A DNA stretch of 64,000 bases from Tildeniella torsiva UHER 1998/13D (GTDB lineage: Bacteria; Cyanobacteriota; Cyanobacteriia; Phormidesmidales; Phormidesmidaceae), in the NCBI GenBank assembly GCA_019358835.1, contig JAHHIH010000010.1:1-64000 (forward strand). The letters are read 5' to 3'. A program made the position numbers and the translations under genes. Shown one piece after another: positions 43,676-52,518 of the stretch (positions are counted from its first letter, which is position 1; every line of letters starts with the position of its first letter). A model generated the notes under the pieces. The model did no database searches and was not told the origin of the DNA. It saw only the letters and a list, made by a program, of their open reading frames with translations.

Positions 43676-43963
43676 ATGCATGTTTTGAAGCCAAATGCTT
43701 TAGAGTCGGCCCAGGAGCTTGATCAGACCCCCTTGGTCACGGTGGTGACCACGCTAGATCCAATCGATCGCTGGGCCGTTTATCGCCGGTTACAAGATTT
43801 GGGTTTGAGCTGTCGCTACGGGCGTGAGCGTCCTATGACCGTCTCTATCCATAGCCCCACAGAGGCGCTACTGGTGTGGAGTGTCGTACAGACCGTCACC
43901 GCTTCCCGCGTACAGATGATCGATCACCTGGAGCATTGCTGGCAGCAAAGGATCCCGCGATGA
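43676..43963 (+). CDS. Asr1405/Asl0597 family protein
   Basis: This 95-residue protein is of a small cyanobacteria-specific family. The recognisable core is DPIDRWAVYRRLQDLGLSCRY, followed by PMTVSIHSPTEALLVWSVVQTVTASR and a C-terminal LEHCW. Function is unknown. Its TGA overlaps the next ATG (ATGA at 43960-43963), so the two are translationally coupled. It is the first gene of a three-gene run. Confidence 0.8.
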   Translation: MHVLKPNALESAQELDQTPLVTVVTTLDPIDRWAVYRRLQDLGLSCRYGRERPMTVSIHSPTEALLVWSVVQTVTASRVQMIDHLEHCWQQRIPR

Positions 43964-44550
43964 AAACTCTTTACAACTCCGCCGTCGCTGATATCCGCTC
44001 TGCGCCCACTCCGGCTGGGCAGGTGCTCAAAGGGCAGTATGCCGCGGCCTATCGCTCTGACAAAGGGAAAATTAAAGGGTTAATTCTGCAAGCTGGAACG
44101 GCAGAATACACGATTAAGCTGCCCAAGTACCTGCGGCCCATGCTGGTGCGCGAGCTAGCGCCGGGCGATTTCGTGCAAGTCTGGGCCTATGCCGAAGACA
44201 ATCTTTGGCGGGCGATCAATGTGCTACCACTGCCCGAGGGCGAGGCGGCGGTACTGCGACAGCAGTGGGGCAACTTGGCTCCTGGGGCAGAGCAGGCTCA
44301 AACCTCGCAAAAGCGTATGTGCATTGAGGTCTGTACCAAGGGTAAGTGCTATAAGCAGGGCGGCTGTCAAATCTACGATGCCCTACAAGAGGCAGTAGAT
44401 AGCGATCCTAGTTTGGGCCACGTCGCCATTAAGGGCACTGGCTGTATGAAAGCCTGCAAGCACGGCCCAAACCTACGCCTGCCCAGCGGCCAAATGCTGC
44501 ACCGAGCCAGCCCCGCTGAGGCCCTAACTCGGCTGGACTCAAAGCGATGA
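43960..44550 (+). CDS. Thioredoxin-like [2Fe-2S] ferredoxin domain protein
   Basis: This is a 196-residue protein. The first 115 residues form a small beta-rich domain (KGQYAAAYRSDKGKIKGLI, TIKLPKYLRPMLVREL). The C-terminal part has the thioredoxin-like 2Fe-2S pattern: CIEVCTKGKCYKQGGCQIYD and GTGCMKACKHGPNLRLP, giving the four or more cysteines expected for the cluster. It is probably a cytosolic electron carrier or redox sensor. It overlaps the preceding gene by 4 nt, and its TGA overlaps the ATG of a 35-aa membrane protein in the same way. Confidence 0.82.
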   Translation: MKTLYNSAVADIRSAPTPAGQVLKGQYAAAYRSDKGKIKGLILQAGTAEYTIKLPKYLRPMLVRELAPGDFVQVWAYAEDNLWRAINVLPLPEGEAAVLRQQWGNLAPGAEQAQTSQKRMCIEVCTKGKCYKQGGCQIYDALQEAVDSDPSLGHVAIKGTGCMKACKHGPNLRLPSGQMLHRASPAEALTRLDSKR

Positions 44551-44654
44551 CTGCCCAAGACTTTGACCCCCAGCGGTGGGATCACTGGCTGGTGATTGTG
44601 GCCTTTGTGGCGCTTTCGAGCTGGATTATCTGGAAGGTGTATCTCGATTCGTAG
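44547..44654 (+). CDS. 35-residue single-helix membrane protein, translationally coupled
   Basis: The ATG at 44547 overlaps the stop of the ferredoxin-like gene (ATGA). The 35 residues read MTAQDFDPQRWDHW, then a hydrophobic helix LVIVAFVALSSWIIWKVYL, ending DS with a TAG at 44652. The combination of coupling, a clean amphipathic start and one membrane helix argues for a real small protein. It may anchor the upstream redox protein at a membrane; that is inference. Confidence 0.6.
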   Translation: MTAQDFDPQRWDHWLVIVAFVALSSWIIWKVYLDS

Positions 44655-44703
44655 GGGGTGGGCGTGAGCGATTGTTGGCTAGATAGAGGTTTGAGATTAG
44701 GAG

Positions 44704-44782
44704 GATCCCCCCTGCCCCCCTTAAAAAGGGGGGTGATGAGCTGCGTCAAAGTCTCCTTTTTTAAGGGGGATTTAGGGGGATC
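44704..44782. repeat. MITE-like inverted repeat of CCCCCTTAAAAAGGGGG type
   Basis: GATCCCCCCTGCCCCCCTTA (44704-44723, continuing AAAAGG) is largely complementary to the stretch ending AAGGGGGATTTAGGGGGATC (44763-44782). The arms are about 26-28 bp and the loop about 25 bp. This is a widespread type of non-coding cyanobacterial repeat, here between the 35-aa gene and the convergent dps. Confidence 0.7.
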
Positions 44783-44893
44783 AAACTGGGCCTATAGTCC
44801 CTCCCTGCATCAGATGTCAGGATTCTGCGGGAGGAAGCATCAAAGTGTCTCGGCACCAATCCCAGAAACCTGGGTGCTAGCCCTGCGCCAGAA

Positions 44894-45430
44894 CTACCAG
44901 CCCAGCTTGAGGCTGTCGGGGGTGAGGAAGTGATCCAGATGGTAGGCACGTTCCTCGGTTTTCAGCAGCATTTGCTCATAGAGGTAGCGGGTGGCGCGAT
45001 CGCCCAAACTCTCGGCCTGGGACGCCAGCCGACGAATCAGCTCAATCAGCGATTGCTCGGCCTTGAGGTCGTGGTCGATCATGATGCGGCAGCGGTAGAC
45101 ATCGTCGCCCTCCATGTCGAAGCAGCACAGCTCAGCCAGTTTGCCAAAGCTCAGGGGCGGCACGCCCCCCAGCCCGTGCAGGCGCTCACCCACCTCGTGG
45201 GCGTGGCCTTTGGCCGCGTCGTAGCTTTCCTCAAAGTAGTCGTGGAGCATGTGATACTCCGAGCCCTCGACTACAAAGTGATGCTTTTGGTACTGCAACG
45301 ACAGGGCCACAAAGCTGGCATACACCGTCGCCAGCCCGTCTACAACCGGCTCTGTAATCGACTTCTCCAGCAGAATTGGGTTGTCTGCCACCTCGCCATA
45401 GGTTTGCAGCAGCGTTTCAGTGATAGGCAT
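44894..45430 (-). CDS. dps: Dps family DNA-protection/ferritin-like protein
   Basis: This 178-residue protein has the four-helix Dps fold. The ferroxidase-type residues appear in LQYQKHHFVVEGSEYHMLHDYFEESYDAA (His50/51, His63 and acidic residues), where the usual Trp after His is Phe. Dps stores iron and protects DNA from peroxide. It is read divergently from a Fur-family regulator, and the spacer carries two palindromes that could be operators. It is a plausible target of that regulator. The start is the ATG at 45430. Confidence 0.88.
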   Translation of the reverse strand: MPITETLLQTYGEVADNPILLEKSITEPVVDGLATVYASFVALSLQYQKHHFVVEGSEYHMLHDYFEESYDAAKGHAHEVGERLHGLGGVPPLSFGKLAELCCFDMEGDDVYRCRIMIDHDLKAEQSLIELIRRLASQAESLGDRATRYLYEQMLLKTEERAYHLDHFLTPDSLKLGW

Positions 45431-45805
45431 AACCGTCCCCCGCTTTTAAACTTAAAATTTTCAGCCGTAAAAGCAGCTCCAAACCTTTGGGGCTACTTCT
45501 TGAGCCTACCGTATTTTTTTGAATCTAGCTAATAACTTTGTTTGCCTAAAAAGTATAGAGAAATGCAAAATTTAATGGCCGATGGAGATAGCGAAAATGA
45601 TTTTCAATAAACCTAATGCCCTATATCGAAAACCACTTTCGATAGACTGTAACCCTATAGCGCAAGCCACTTTCAATAGTTATAGCTAGCTGAGCAACAG
45701 GCCAGCAACGCTACTCAAAAAGTATTCTTTAAGTATGCCCTTAGCCAGATGCCAACCCCTGATTTATATAGGCAGCGCTACAGCTTCTTTGACCGCAACA
45801 AACCA
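45431..45805. promoter_or_regulatory. Divergent dps/fur-family promoter region with two candidate operators
   Basis: Two inverted repeats stand out: GAAAAT-G-ATTTTC at 45593-45605, which lies in a Fur-box-like context (AAAATGATTTTCAAT), and TATCGAAA (45624-45631) with TTTCGATA (45637-45644) around a 5-bp spacer. A partial repeat of the second (CCACTTTCAATAG) follows near 45668. They suggest autoregulation by the Fur-type protein and control of dps. Which genes are bound is inference. Confidence 0.55.
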
Positions 45806-46282
45806 ATGACGGAAAACGACCCACCTCTGCCCAGCTTAAATCAGGAGCCCGAGCTACTCAAAACCGTTCTTAATAAAGAAGGGTTTCGGTTCACCAGTCA
45901 GCGGCAAAAAATTTTAGATTTATTTCAGGCGGCGGCCCTGGGGCATCACCTCAGTGCTGAAGAAATTCATCAGCAGCTGTTGGGGCAGGGCGAAAAAATT
46001 AGTTTTTCAACCATCTACCGGGCGCTGCATGTAATGGTGCAACTGGGGCTGTTGCAGGAGCTAGAGCTAGCCGAGGGGCGCAAGTACTACGAACTCAACA
46101 CCCCCTTTATGGATCAGCATCACCATCTCGTGTGCGTCCACTGCGGCAACGTCGAAGAGTTTGAAGATGCCACCATGAGCCAGGTGGGCAGCAGCGAGAG
46201 TGCCTCGCGCGGGTTCTCGCTGCTGAACTGCCAGTTTACGGTCTACGGCATTTGCCCTAGCTGCCAGTCACTGCTGAGCTAA
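45806..46282 (+). CDS. Fur family transcriptional regulator (Fur/PerR type)
   Basis: This is a 158-residue regulator. The N-terminal winged helix (GFRFTSQRQKILDLFQ, HHLSAEEIHQQLL, ISFSTIYRALHVMVQLGLL) is followed by the metal-binding dimerisation domain with HHHLVCVHCGNVEEFED. The structural zinc cysteines are Cys110/Cys113 and Cys150/Cys153. The residue at the PerR-discriminating position appears to be Glu (VEEF), which leans to Fur over PerR, but the divergent dps neighbour fits a peroxide or iron regulator. The ATG at 45806 is preferred; the frame extends to 45749 without a better start. Its 3' end overlaps alkA. Confidence 0.85.
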   Translation: MTENDPPLPSLNQEPELLKTVLNKEGFRFTSQRQKILDLFQAAALGHHLSAEEIHQQLLGQGEKISFSTIYRALHVMVQLGLLQELELAEGRKYYELNTPFMDQHHHLVCVHCGNVEEFEDATMSQVGSSESASRGFSLLNCQFTVYGICPSCQSLLS

Positions 46283-46927
46283 GTGGCGGTAGTAGTGCCA
46301 CAGCAGGTGCGCCACGGCTCCGCGATAGGGATCGAGGCGATCGGTGGAGGCGATGAGTTCTTTGCGAGTTGGGCGATGCTCTAGTTTTTTGAGCCGCTGG
46401 TAGCCAACTTGAATCGCTAAATCTGAGGCTGGAAAGCTGCTCAATCGCTCTAGGCAAAAGAGCAAATAGACCTCTGCCGTCCAAACCCCAATGCCTTTGA
46501 TTTGGGTGAGCTGGGCGATCGCATCCGCATCTGCCATATCGGCCAGGGCGTCTAGGCTGAGCTGGCCCGCTAGTAGAGCCGTCGAGAGCCGCTGGCAGGT
46601 GGCAATTTTGGCGCGGCTGAACCCCACCTGCTGAAGCGTGATGTCTGGGGCGGCGGCGATCGTTGCCGGGGTTAGCTCCATGTTTGCCACCAGTCGCCGA
46701 AAAATTGCCTGGGCGGCTCGCGATGACAGCTGCTGCCCTAGAATAATCCGCACCAGCGAAGGAAATCCCGCTGCCCAGGTGCGAACGGTGAGCGGGCTGG
46801 TTTCGGCTTCGATGCGTGCAAAGCTGGGGTCGAGGTCATACACTATTGCGATCGCCTGCCGCAGCGGAAGACCAGGCGGCAGCAGCTCACGATCGGTGAC
46901 GTTGCTTTTGTCAATCACCGACTGCAC
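46268..46927 (-). CDS. DNA-3-methyladenine glycosylase (AlkA-type, HhH-GPD)
   Basis: This 219-residue protein of the helix-hairpin-helix GPD superfamily has VRIILGQQLSSRAAQAIFRRL, the hairpin LTQIKGIGVWTAEVYLLFCL and the catalytic aspartate in FPASDLAIQVGY. It excises alkylated bases in base-excision repair. It is shorter than E. coli AlkA because the N-terminal beta domain is absent, which is normal for many bacterial forms. The start is a GTG at 46927. It converges with the Fur-type gene, overlapping by 15 bp. Confidence 0.88.
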   Translation of the reverse strand: MQSVIDKSNVTDRELLPPGLPLRQAIAIVYDLDPSFARIEAETSPLTVRTWAAGFPSLVRIILGQQLSSRAAQAIFRRLVANMELTPATIAAAPDITLQQVGFSRAKIATCQRLSTALLAGQLSLDALADMADADAIAQLTQIKGIGVWTAEVYLLFCLERLSSFPASDLAIQVGYQRLKKLEHRPTRKELIASTDRLDPYRGAVAHLLWHYYRHLAQQ

Positions 46928-46941
46928 CCTTACTTCGAGTT

Positions 46942-47325
46942 TTAATTGAGATCCTCATGGATGCAGAGAAAGTTGCCCTCTGTATCTTTAAACCAGGCGG
47001 CTTTTTCAGAACCCAGCACGCAAACATGGTTGACGGTCTGCAACTCTGGAAAGTCGTAATCTTCAAAGACAACGCCGCGTTGCTCAAGTTCTTGAATTTC
47101 TGACGCGATGTTATCAACCTGAAAACTAATGGCGGTGTGGTCGGCTTTAGTCCCGGATTCCTTCGGGAAAAGCGCGATCAAGGCTCCGGTGCCACACCCA
47201 TAAACAAACTTGCCATCGGGCCTCAACCCTTGGGGTTTTAGGCCCAGTTTGTCTTCGTAAAAGTGTCTGGCTCGATCTAGATCTACAACGGGCAACATCG
47301 TGGTGATAGGAGAGTTCGTTAGCAT
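46942..47325 (-). CDS. VOC (glyoxalase/bleomycin-resistance-like) superfamily protein
   Basis: This 127-residue protein shows the paired beta-alpha-beta-beta-beta fold: TTMLPVVDLDRARHFYEDKLGL, ALIALFPKESGTKADHTAIS and NHVCVLGSEKAAWFKDTEGNFLCIHE. A metal-site glutamate is in the last motif. Possible functions run from glyoxalase to dioxygenase to antibiotic binding, and the sequence does not decide. It sits 14 bp upstream of the alkA-type gene on the same strand and may be co-transcribed. Confidence 0.8.
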   Translation of the reverse strand: MLTNSPITTMLPVVDLDRARHFYEDKLGLKPQGLRPDGKFVYGCGTGALIALFPKESGTKADHTAISFQVDNIASEIQELEQRGVVFEDYDFPELQTVNHVCVLGSEKAAWFKDTEGNFLCIHEDLN

Positions 47326-47516
47326 GGCTGACTCCTTTCAAGGTGCGATGGTCAAAGACCGGCCTAGAGGGCGATCGCAGTTACTCCACCTGAACTCCTA
47401 ACTGAATCGAGAAACGCTATGGATGGGGTCGCTGTAACCCCTTAATCCCACGATATCGAATCAGCCCAAACGAACGCCCAGGCACTAGAGGGATGAACCA
47501 ATTCTTAACGATCGCC

Positions 47517-47552
47517 CTAGGGAAACGCCCCCCGCAGAGAAGCGTCTCCCTA
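47517..47552. repeat. Imperfect hairpin GGGAAACGC...GCGTCTCCC
   Basis: AGGGAAACGCCCCCCGC followed by AGAGAAGCGTCTCCCT forms an imperfect stem just past the thiC stop. It belongs to the GTAGGGAGACGCTTC-type dispersed repeats of cyanobacteria and could end thiC transcription. Confidence 0.45.
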
Positions 47553-47569
47553 CAGAGAAATGCCGGAGA

Positions 47570-48949
<1,380 letters not shown>

Positions 48950-49158
48950 TTACCTTAGGTAATCTTGGATTTTGGATTGACGATTTTGAATTTTCAGGCC
49001 TGGACATCAGACCTGAGAGGCAGGGCCTCGGTGAGTGTTTCCAATCACCGCTTGGGAAAAAGAGAAAACTTTTATATTCAAGGGATAGATTAGTGCTCTA
49101 ACTGGGAACTATTTTCCAGGAATAACTAAAGCAATCAGCTTTGCAGTGACTTGATATT

Positions 49159-49944
49159 ATGACCTCCCAAAACTTTGAGATACTCAATGCTTGCAGGAGA
49201 GGAGATCCTAAAGCTATTGCATCAGTCATAGACCACACTCTTGGTAAAAACAATATTCGTTCTAAAGTTTTAATCAACAACGAAGTCATAATCATTCAAC
49301 TACAATCAGAAAAAGCTGCCAACAAAGAAAAGCTGTCTAATTGGCTCAGAAGCCTTTTGACAAGGCTGGCTATTCAAAGCGTTAATGAATGTCATATTAA
49401 GTTCACCTCATCTACTCCGGTGGGAACTGATTGGATTCAGAAATTCAGATTCAACGAGCTAGAAGATGGCTGCATTGAGAAAGCATCAGATCAGCTAAAA
49501 CAAGTCACATCTTCTGTGTCTAGAGTAAGTAAAAATTCCTTAAAGCTGATTCCTGATCAATCGAACCAAACAAAACCCATTTCCAAAAAAGGCAAGCTTA
49601 AAGCTATTTCTGTTCTTGTTTTGACAGGGTTTTCAGGAATCATATTTTTTCACATCTGGAGCGAATACTTGGGAGCTTCAAGTCAAGAAAATACCGCCTT
49701 GAATGAGTATCTTGAGACTTTGATGCCCTATGAAAGAGATCTTGTGGCTATGTCTAGACGCCACTGTTCTCCTGAGTATAGTACAAGTCAAATTGTTCAA
49801 GATCTATCTCGGTGTCCAGAGTTTGAGGAGTCCTTTGATGATTTTTGTGCAGATTATTCCAACGAAAAGGTTTGTCGAGCAAAAACCTTAGAAGTCTTCT
49901 GCAAAGATGAACCAGATGATGTTCTTTGCATGTCAGATCTCTAA
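49159..49944 (+). CDS. Hypothetical membrane protein in AT-rich sequence
   Basis: This is a 261-residue protein that I cannot assign with certainty. The first 95 residues (ILNACRRGDPKAIASVIDHT, IIIQLQSEKAANKEKLSNWL) look like a domain repeated in many cyanobacterial proteins of unknown role. A membrane helix lies near 149-168 (AISVLVLTGFSGIIFFHIWS). The C-terminal tail has six cysteines (RRHCSPEYS, LSRCPEFEE, FCADYSNEKVC, FCKDEPDDVLC), probably extracytoplasmic and disulfide-bonded. GC content is low relative to thiC and the symporter, which suggests acquisition. It is divergent from thiC and convergent with the symporter. Confidence 0.6.
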   Translation: MTSQNFEILNACRRGDPKAIASVIDHTLGKNNIRSKVLINNEVIIIQLQSEKAANKEKLSNWLRSLLTRLAIQSVNECHIKFTSSTPVGTDWIQKFRFNELEDGCIEKASDQLKQVTSSVSRVSKNSLKLIPDQSNQTKPISKKGKLKAISVLVLTGFSGIIFFHIWSEYLGASSQENTALNEYLETLMPYERDLVAMSRRHCSPEYSTSQIVQDLSRCPEFEESFDDFCADYSNEKVCRAKTLEVFCKDEPDDVLCMSDL

Positions 49945-50053
49945 AAAGCAAATCTGTAACATTTTATGTCTTCCATTTTCTGGCTTTCTGCTTGTCAGAA
50001 TTAGGTAAAGGGTGCTAACTCTGAAATCACTAACTTAGTGGTGGCTTTTACTT

Positions 50054-51559
50054 TTAGTTGTAGGTATCCTCCGTCAGCTTTAACCCCTCCCTCTCCCCGT
50101 AAGCACGGATGTCGCGGCTGAGAATGCCGAAGTCAAATGCCTCCGTCTTACCACCTTGGGCTTTGAGCTGAATCCACACCAGGCAAACTAGCGTCGATAC
50201 CACAATGGGGGCCGCAAAGCTGACCAGCAGATCGCCTGCGAAGGGCAGACCATTCCAGGGGCTAAAGTCGGGCTTGGGGAAGAAGAGGGCACCCGTGGCG
50301 ATCGCCACCACCGCGCTCCAAACCGCCATCGTCCCCGTCAAGCGCCGCGAATAGAGGCCAAACAGCACCGGAAATACCGCTCCCGCGCAGACCAGATCCG
50401 CCAGCAAAAACAGATACAGCACGTTGTACCCTTGCGAGGCAATCAGAATAGCGGGAATGCCAATTATCACGGTGAGAATGCGCGAGGCCCGCAAAATGCC
50501 CGCCGTGGACGTGGTCGGCATCAGCCGCACCAGGTCGAGGGTAAAAACGCTGGCAATACCGTTCAGTAGCGCACTGAGGGTACTCATCACCAGGGCGAGC
50601 ACCAGCAGCAAAATGCCCATACCCACCCAGGTAGGCAGCTCTAACGCCTGAATCAGCGAGAAAAAGGCGCGATCGTCGTTAAAGCCAAAGTGCATAGCCA
50701 AAATGCCCAGCATTCCGGCGAGCAACAGCATGGGCCAAATCACTAATGACGACCCTAAAAAAGACCGCCGCACCACCGTGTTGGTTTTGCAGGCATAGAC
50801 CCGTTGCCAGTTGCCCTGGTTAAACATTTCGGCAGCAATTACCGCGATTACCAGGGTGGCTCCAAACTTAATGCCGGGGCCGTTGGTTAGGGTCAGCAGT
50901 TCTGGCGCAGCCTGGGTCACGGGGGCGATCGCATTTTCCCACCCTCCCAAGGCCACCACCGCAACGCCAAAGCTGAGCAGCAGCAGCGGCACAATCACTA
51001 CAAACTGCAGGGCATCGGTAAAGATAGATGCCTCTAGCCCGCCAACCACGGTGTAGATAAAGACGCCGGTAATCACCAGCAGGGCCGTCAGCCAGAGGGG
51101 CACCCCGGCCATCAGTTCGACCGCTTTGGCGATTGCCGTCAGCTCTGCCGCCAGGTAAATAAACATGTAAAACACCCCAATGCCCAGGGTGAGCACGTAC
51201 ATGGTCTGGCCAAAGCGATACAGCACATACTCATTGAGGGAGTGGCCGTTGGGCATTAAAAACCGCATGCGGGTGCCCAAAAACGCCAGCATTGCCGCCG
51301 GGGTCGCCTGCCCAATGCAGTAGCCCACAATGCCCGCAATACCGCTGGTAGCTCCCACCTCGGGGGGGCTAAACAAAATCCATGCCCCCATGGCCGAGGC
51401 CACAATGGTGGCTAGGGCCATACCGGTGCCCACCCGGTTGCGGCTCACCATATAGTCTTCCAGAGTGATGGTGTGGCGGCTCGCTTGCAGCAACCCCAGC
51501 AGGGTAAAGCTAGCCACGGTTACTAAGATGACAGCGATCGCTGTTGCACCAATGGTCAT
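50054..51559 (-). CDS. Sodium:solute symporter family transporter under TPP-riboswitch control (ThiV-like)
   Basis: This is a 501-residue protein with about 13 hydrophobic helices of the sodium:solute symporter (SSS) fold. Recognisable SSS stretches are GTGMALATIVASAMGAWILF, VVGGLEASIFTDALQFVVIV and GNWQRVYACKTNTVVRRSFL. The substrate cannot be read from the sequence, but a TPP riboswitch upstream on the same strand makes thiamine or a precursor such as hydroxymethylpyrimidine the likely cargo. TPP-controlled SSS transporters named ThiV are known elsewhere. GAGGTG 7 nt ahead of the ATG at 51559 decides the start against a GTG at 51574. Confidence 0.85.
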   Translation of the reverse strand: MTIGATAIAVILVTVASFTLLGLLQASRHTITLEDYMVSRNRVGTGMALATIVASAMGAWILFSPPEVGATSGIAGIVGYCIGQATPAAMLAFLGTRMRFLMPNGHSLNEYVLYRFGQTMYVLTLGIGVFYMFIYLAAELTAIAKAVELMAGVPLWLTALLVITGVFIYTVVGGLEASIFTDALQFVVIVPLLLLSFGVAVVALGGWENAIAPVTQAAPELLTLTNGPGIKFGATLVIAVIAAEMFNQGNWQRVYACKTNTVVRRSFLGSSLVIWPMLLLAGMLGILAMHFGFNDDRAFFSLIQALELPTWVGMGILLLVLALVMSTLSALLNGIASVFTLDLVRLMPTTSTAGILRASRILTVIIGIPAILIASQGYNVLYLFLLADLVCAGAVFPVLFGLYSRRLTGTMAVWSAVVAIATGALFFPKPDFSPWNGLPFAGDLLVSFAAPIVVSTLVCLVWIQLKAQGGKTEAFDFGILSRDIRAYGEREGLKLTEDTYN

Positions 51560-51930
51560 AGAAACGCACCTCACAAACGACGGTGTGGCGCTAGAGGACG
51601 TTCCTGGGCGGGATGTTGGGCGGGTGAGGGCGGGTAAAATCGAACACTATGGAGCTATAGCTAGTGAGCATTAGCTTCATGCCAATACTTCACCGATCGT
51701 TCTAGATTTATCTCCAGAACGCCTATAGGCTCGTCGTTTCGGTACGTGACCTCAAGCAACGCTTTCCTCCGCTGGTATTAACCAGGTCAGGTTCTGAGGG
51801 TATGATCTCAGTCCGATTGCTCGGACACCCCTAGCTTGTTGGCATCATATCACTGGTTGATGACGCCGCTGCCAGACCATCGTTGCCTGAGTCTGTAAAG
51901 GCATAATAGAGATCAGTTAGAACTGGCGCT
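51560..51930. other. Leader region of the symporter and upstream promoter region
   Basis: This 371-bp stretch holds the TPP riboswitch (51753-51838) and about 190 nt of leader between it and the symporter start. No intrinsic terminator with a U run was seen in that leader, so control may act on translation. The part beyond 51840 should hold the promoters of the symporter and of the DUF3782-like gene. Confidence 0.45.
51753..51838 (-). promoter_or_regulatory. TPP (THI-box) riboswitch
   Basis: Read on the minus strand, CAAGC (51838-51834) opens P1, which closes with GCUUG (51757-51753). Between them are the conserved parts: AGGGGUGUCC, GGACUGAGAUCAUACCCU, GAACCUGACCUGGUUAAUACC and AGCGGAGGAAAG. 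These match the TPP aptamer consensus element by element, including the CUGAGA and ACCUGA cores. It lies 194 nt ahead of the symporter start and should repress it when thiamine pyrophosphate is plentiful. Confidence 0.95.
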
Positions 51931-52509
51931 ATGGCCGACCCCGTTACCATTGCAGATATTTATGCCCTGTTCGAAGCCTCGCGGGCCGAGGCCGATCGCC
52001 GCTCTGCCGAAGCCGATCGCCGTGCTGCCGAGGCCGAGCTTCGCCTACAACGGTTAGAACGGGTTGCGGCTAACACCAGCCGAGAGGTCGCAGGGCTAAC
52101 GACCCGCTGGGGGCAATTCGTCGAAAACCTGGTGGAGCCTGCCGTCGTGCGCATGTTTCAGGAGCGGGGCATTGAGGTGTAGGAGACTTCCCGCCGGATG
52201 AAGTCACAGCGGCCTGGGGCCGAGATGGAGATCGACATTTTTGCGGTGGATGGCGATGTCGCCGTTGCTGTAGAAGTAAAATCGCGCCTCTCTCGTCAGG
52301 ATGTGGATGATTTTTTGACTCGGCTAGAACAGTTTCGGCAGGCGTTTCCCCATTACACCGGGTATCAAATCTATGGGGCAGTGGCGGGTATCGAAATTGA
52401 TGAGGGGGTAGACCGCTACGCCCATCAGCAGGGGTTGTTTGTGATCAAGCAGAGAGGAGATACGGTGGCCATTGCCAATGACACCACCTTTCAACCCGCT
52501 GCATGGTAG
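51931..52509 (+). pseudogene. DUF3782-like PD-(D/E)XK-fold protein split by one in-frame TAG
   Basis: One frame runs from the ATG at 51931 to the TAG at 52507 with a single stop, TAG at 52180-52182 (codon 84). The first part is a coiled-coil-like region (DRRSAEADRRAAEAELRLQR) leading into GQFVENLVEPAVVRMFQERGIEV. The continuation ETSRRMKSQRPGAEMEIDIF follows with no gap and then the nuclease-like motif DVAVAVEVKSRLSRQDV (E-x-K). Together they form one typical DUF3782-type protein of about 190 residues. Either a CAG-to-TAG change broke it, or the downstream ATG at 52198 expresses a shorter product. Confidence 0.7.
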
Positions 52510-52518
52510 TTCGACAAC

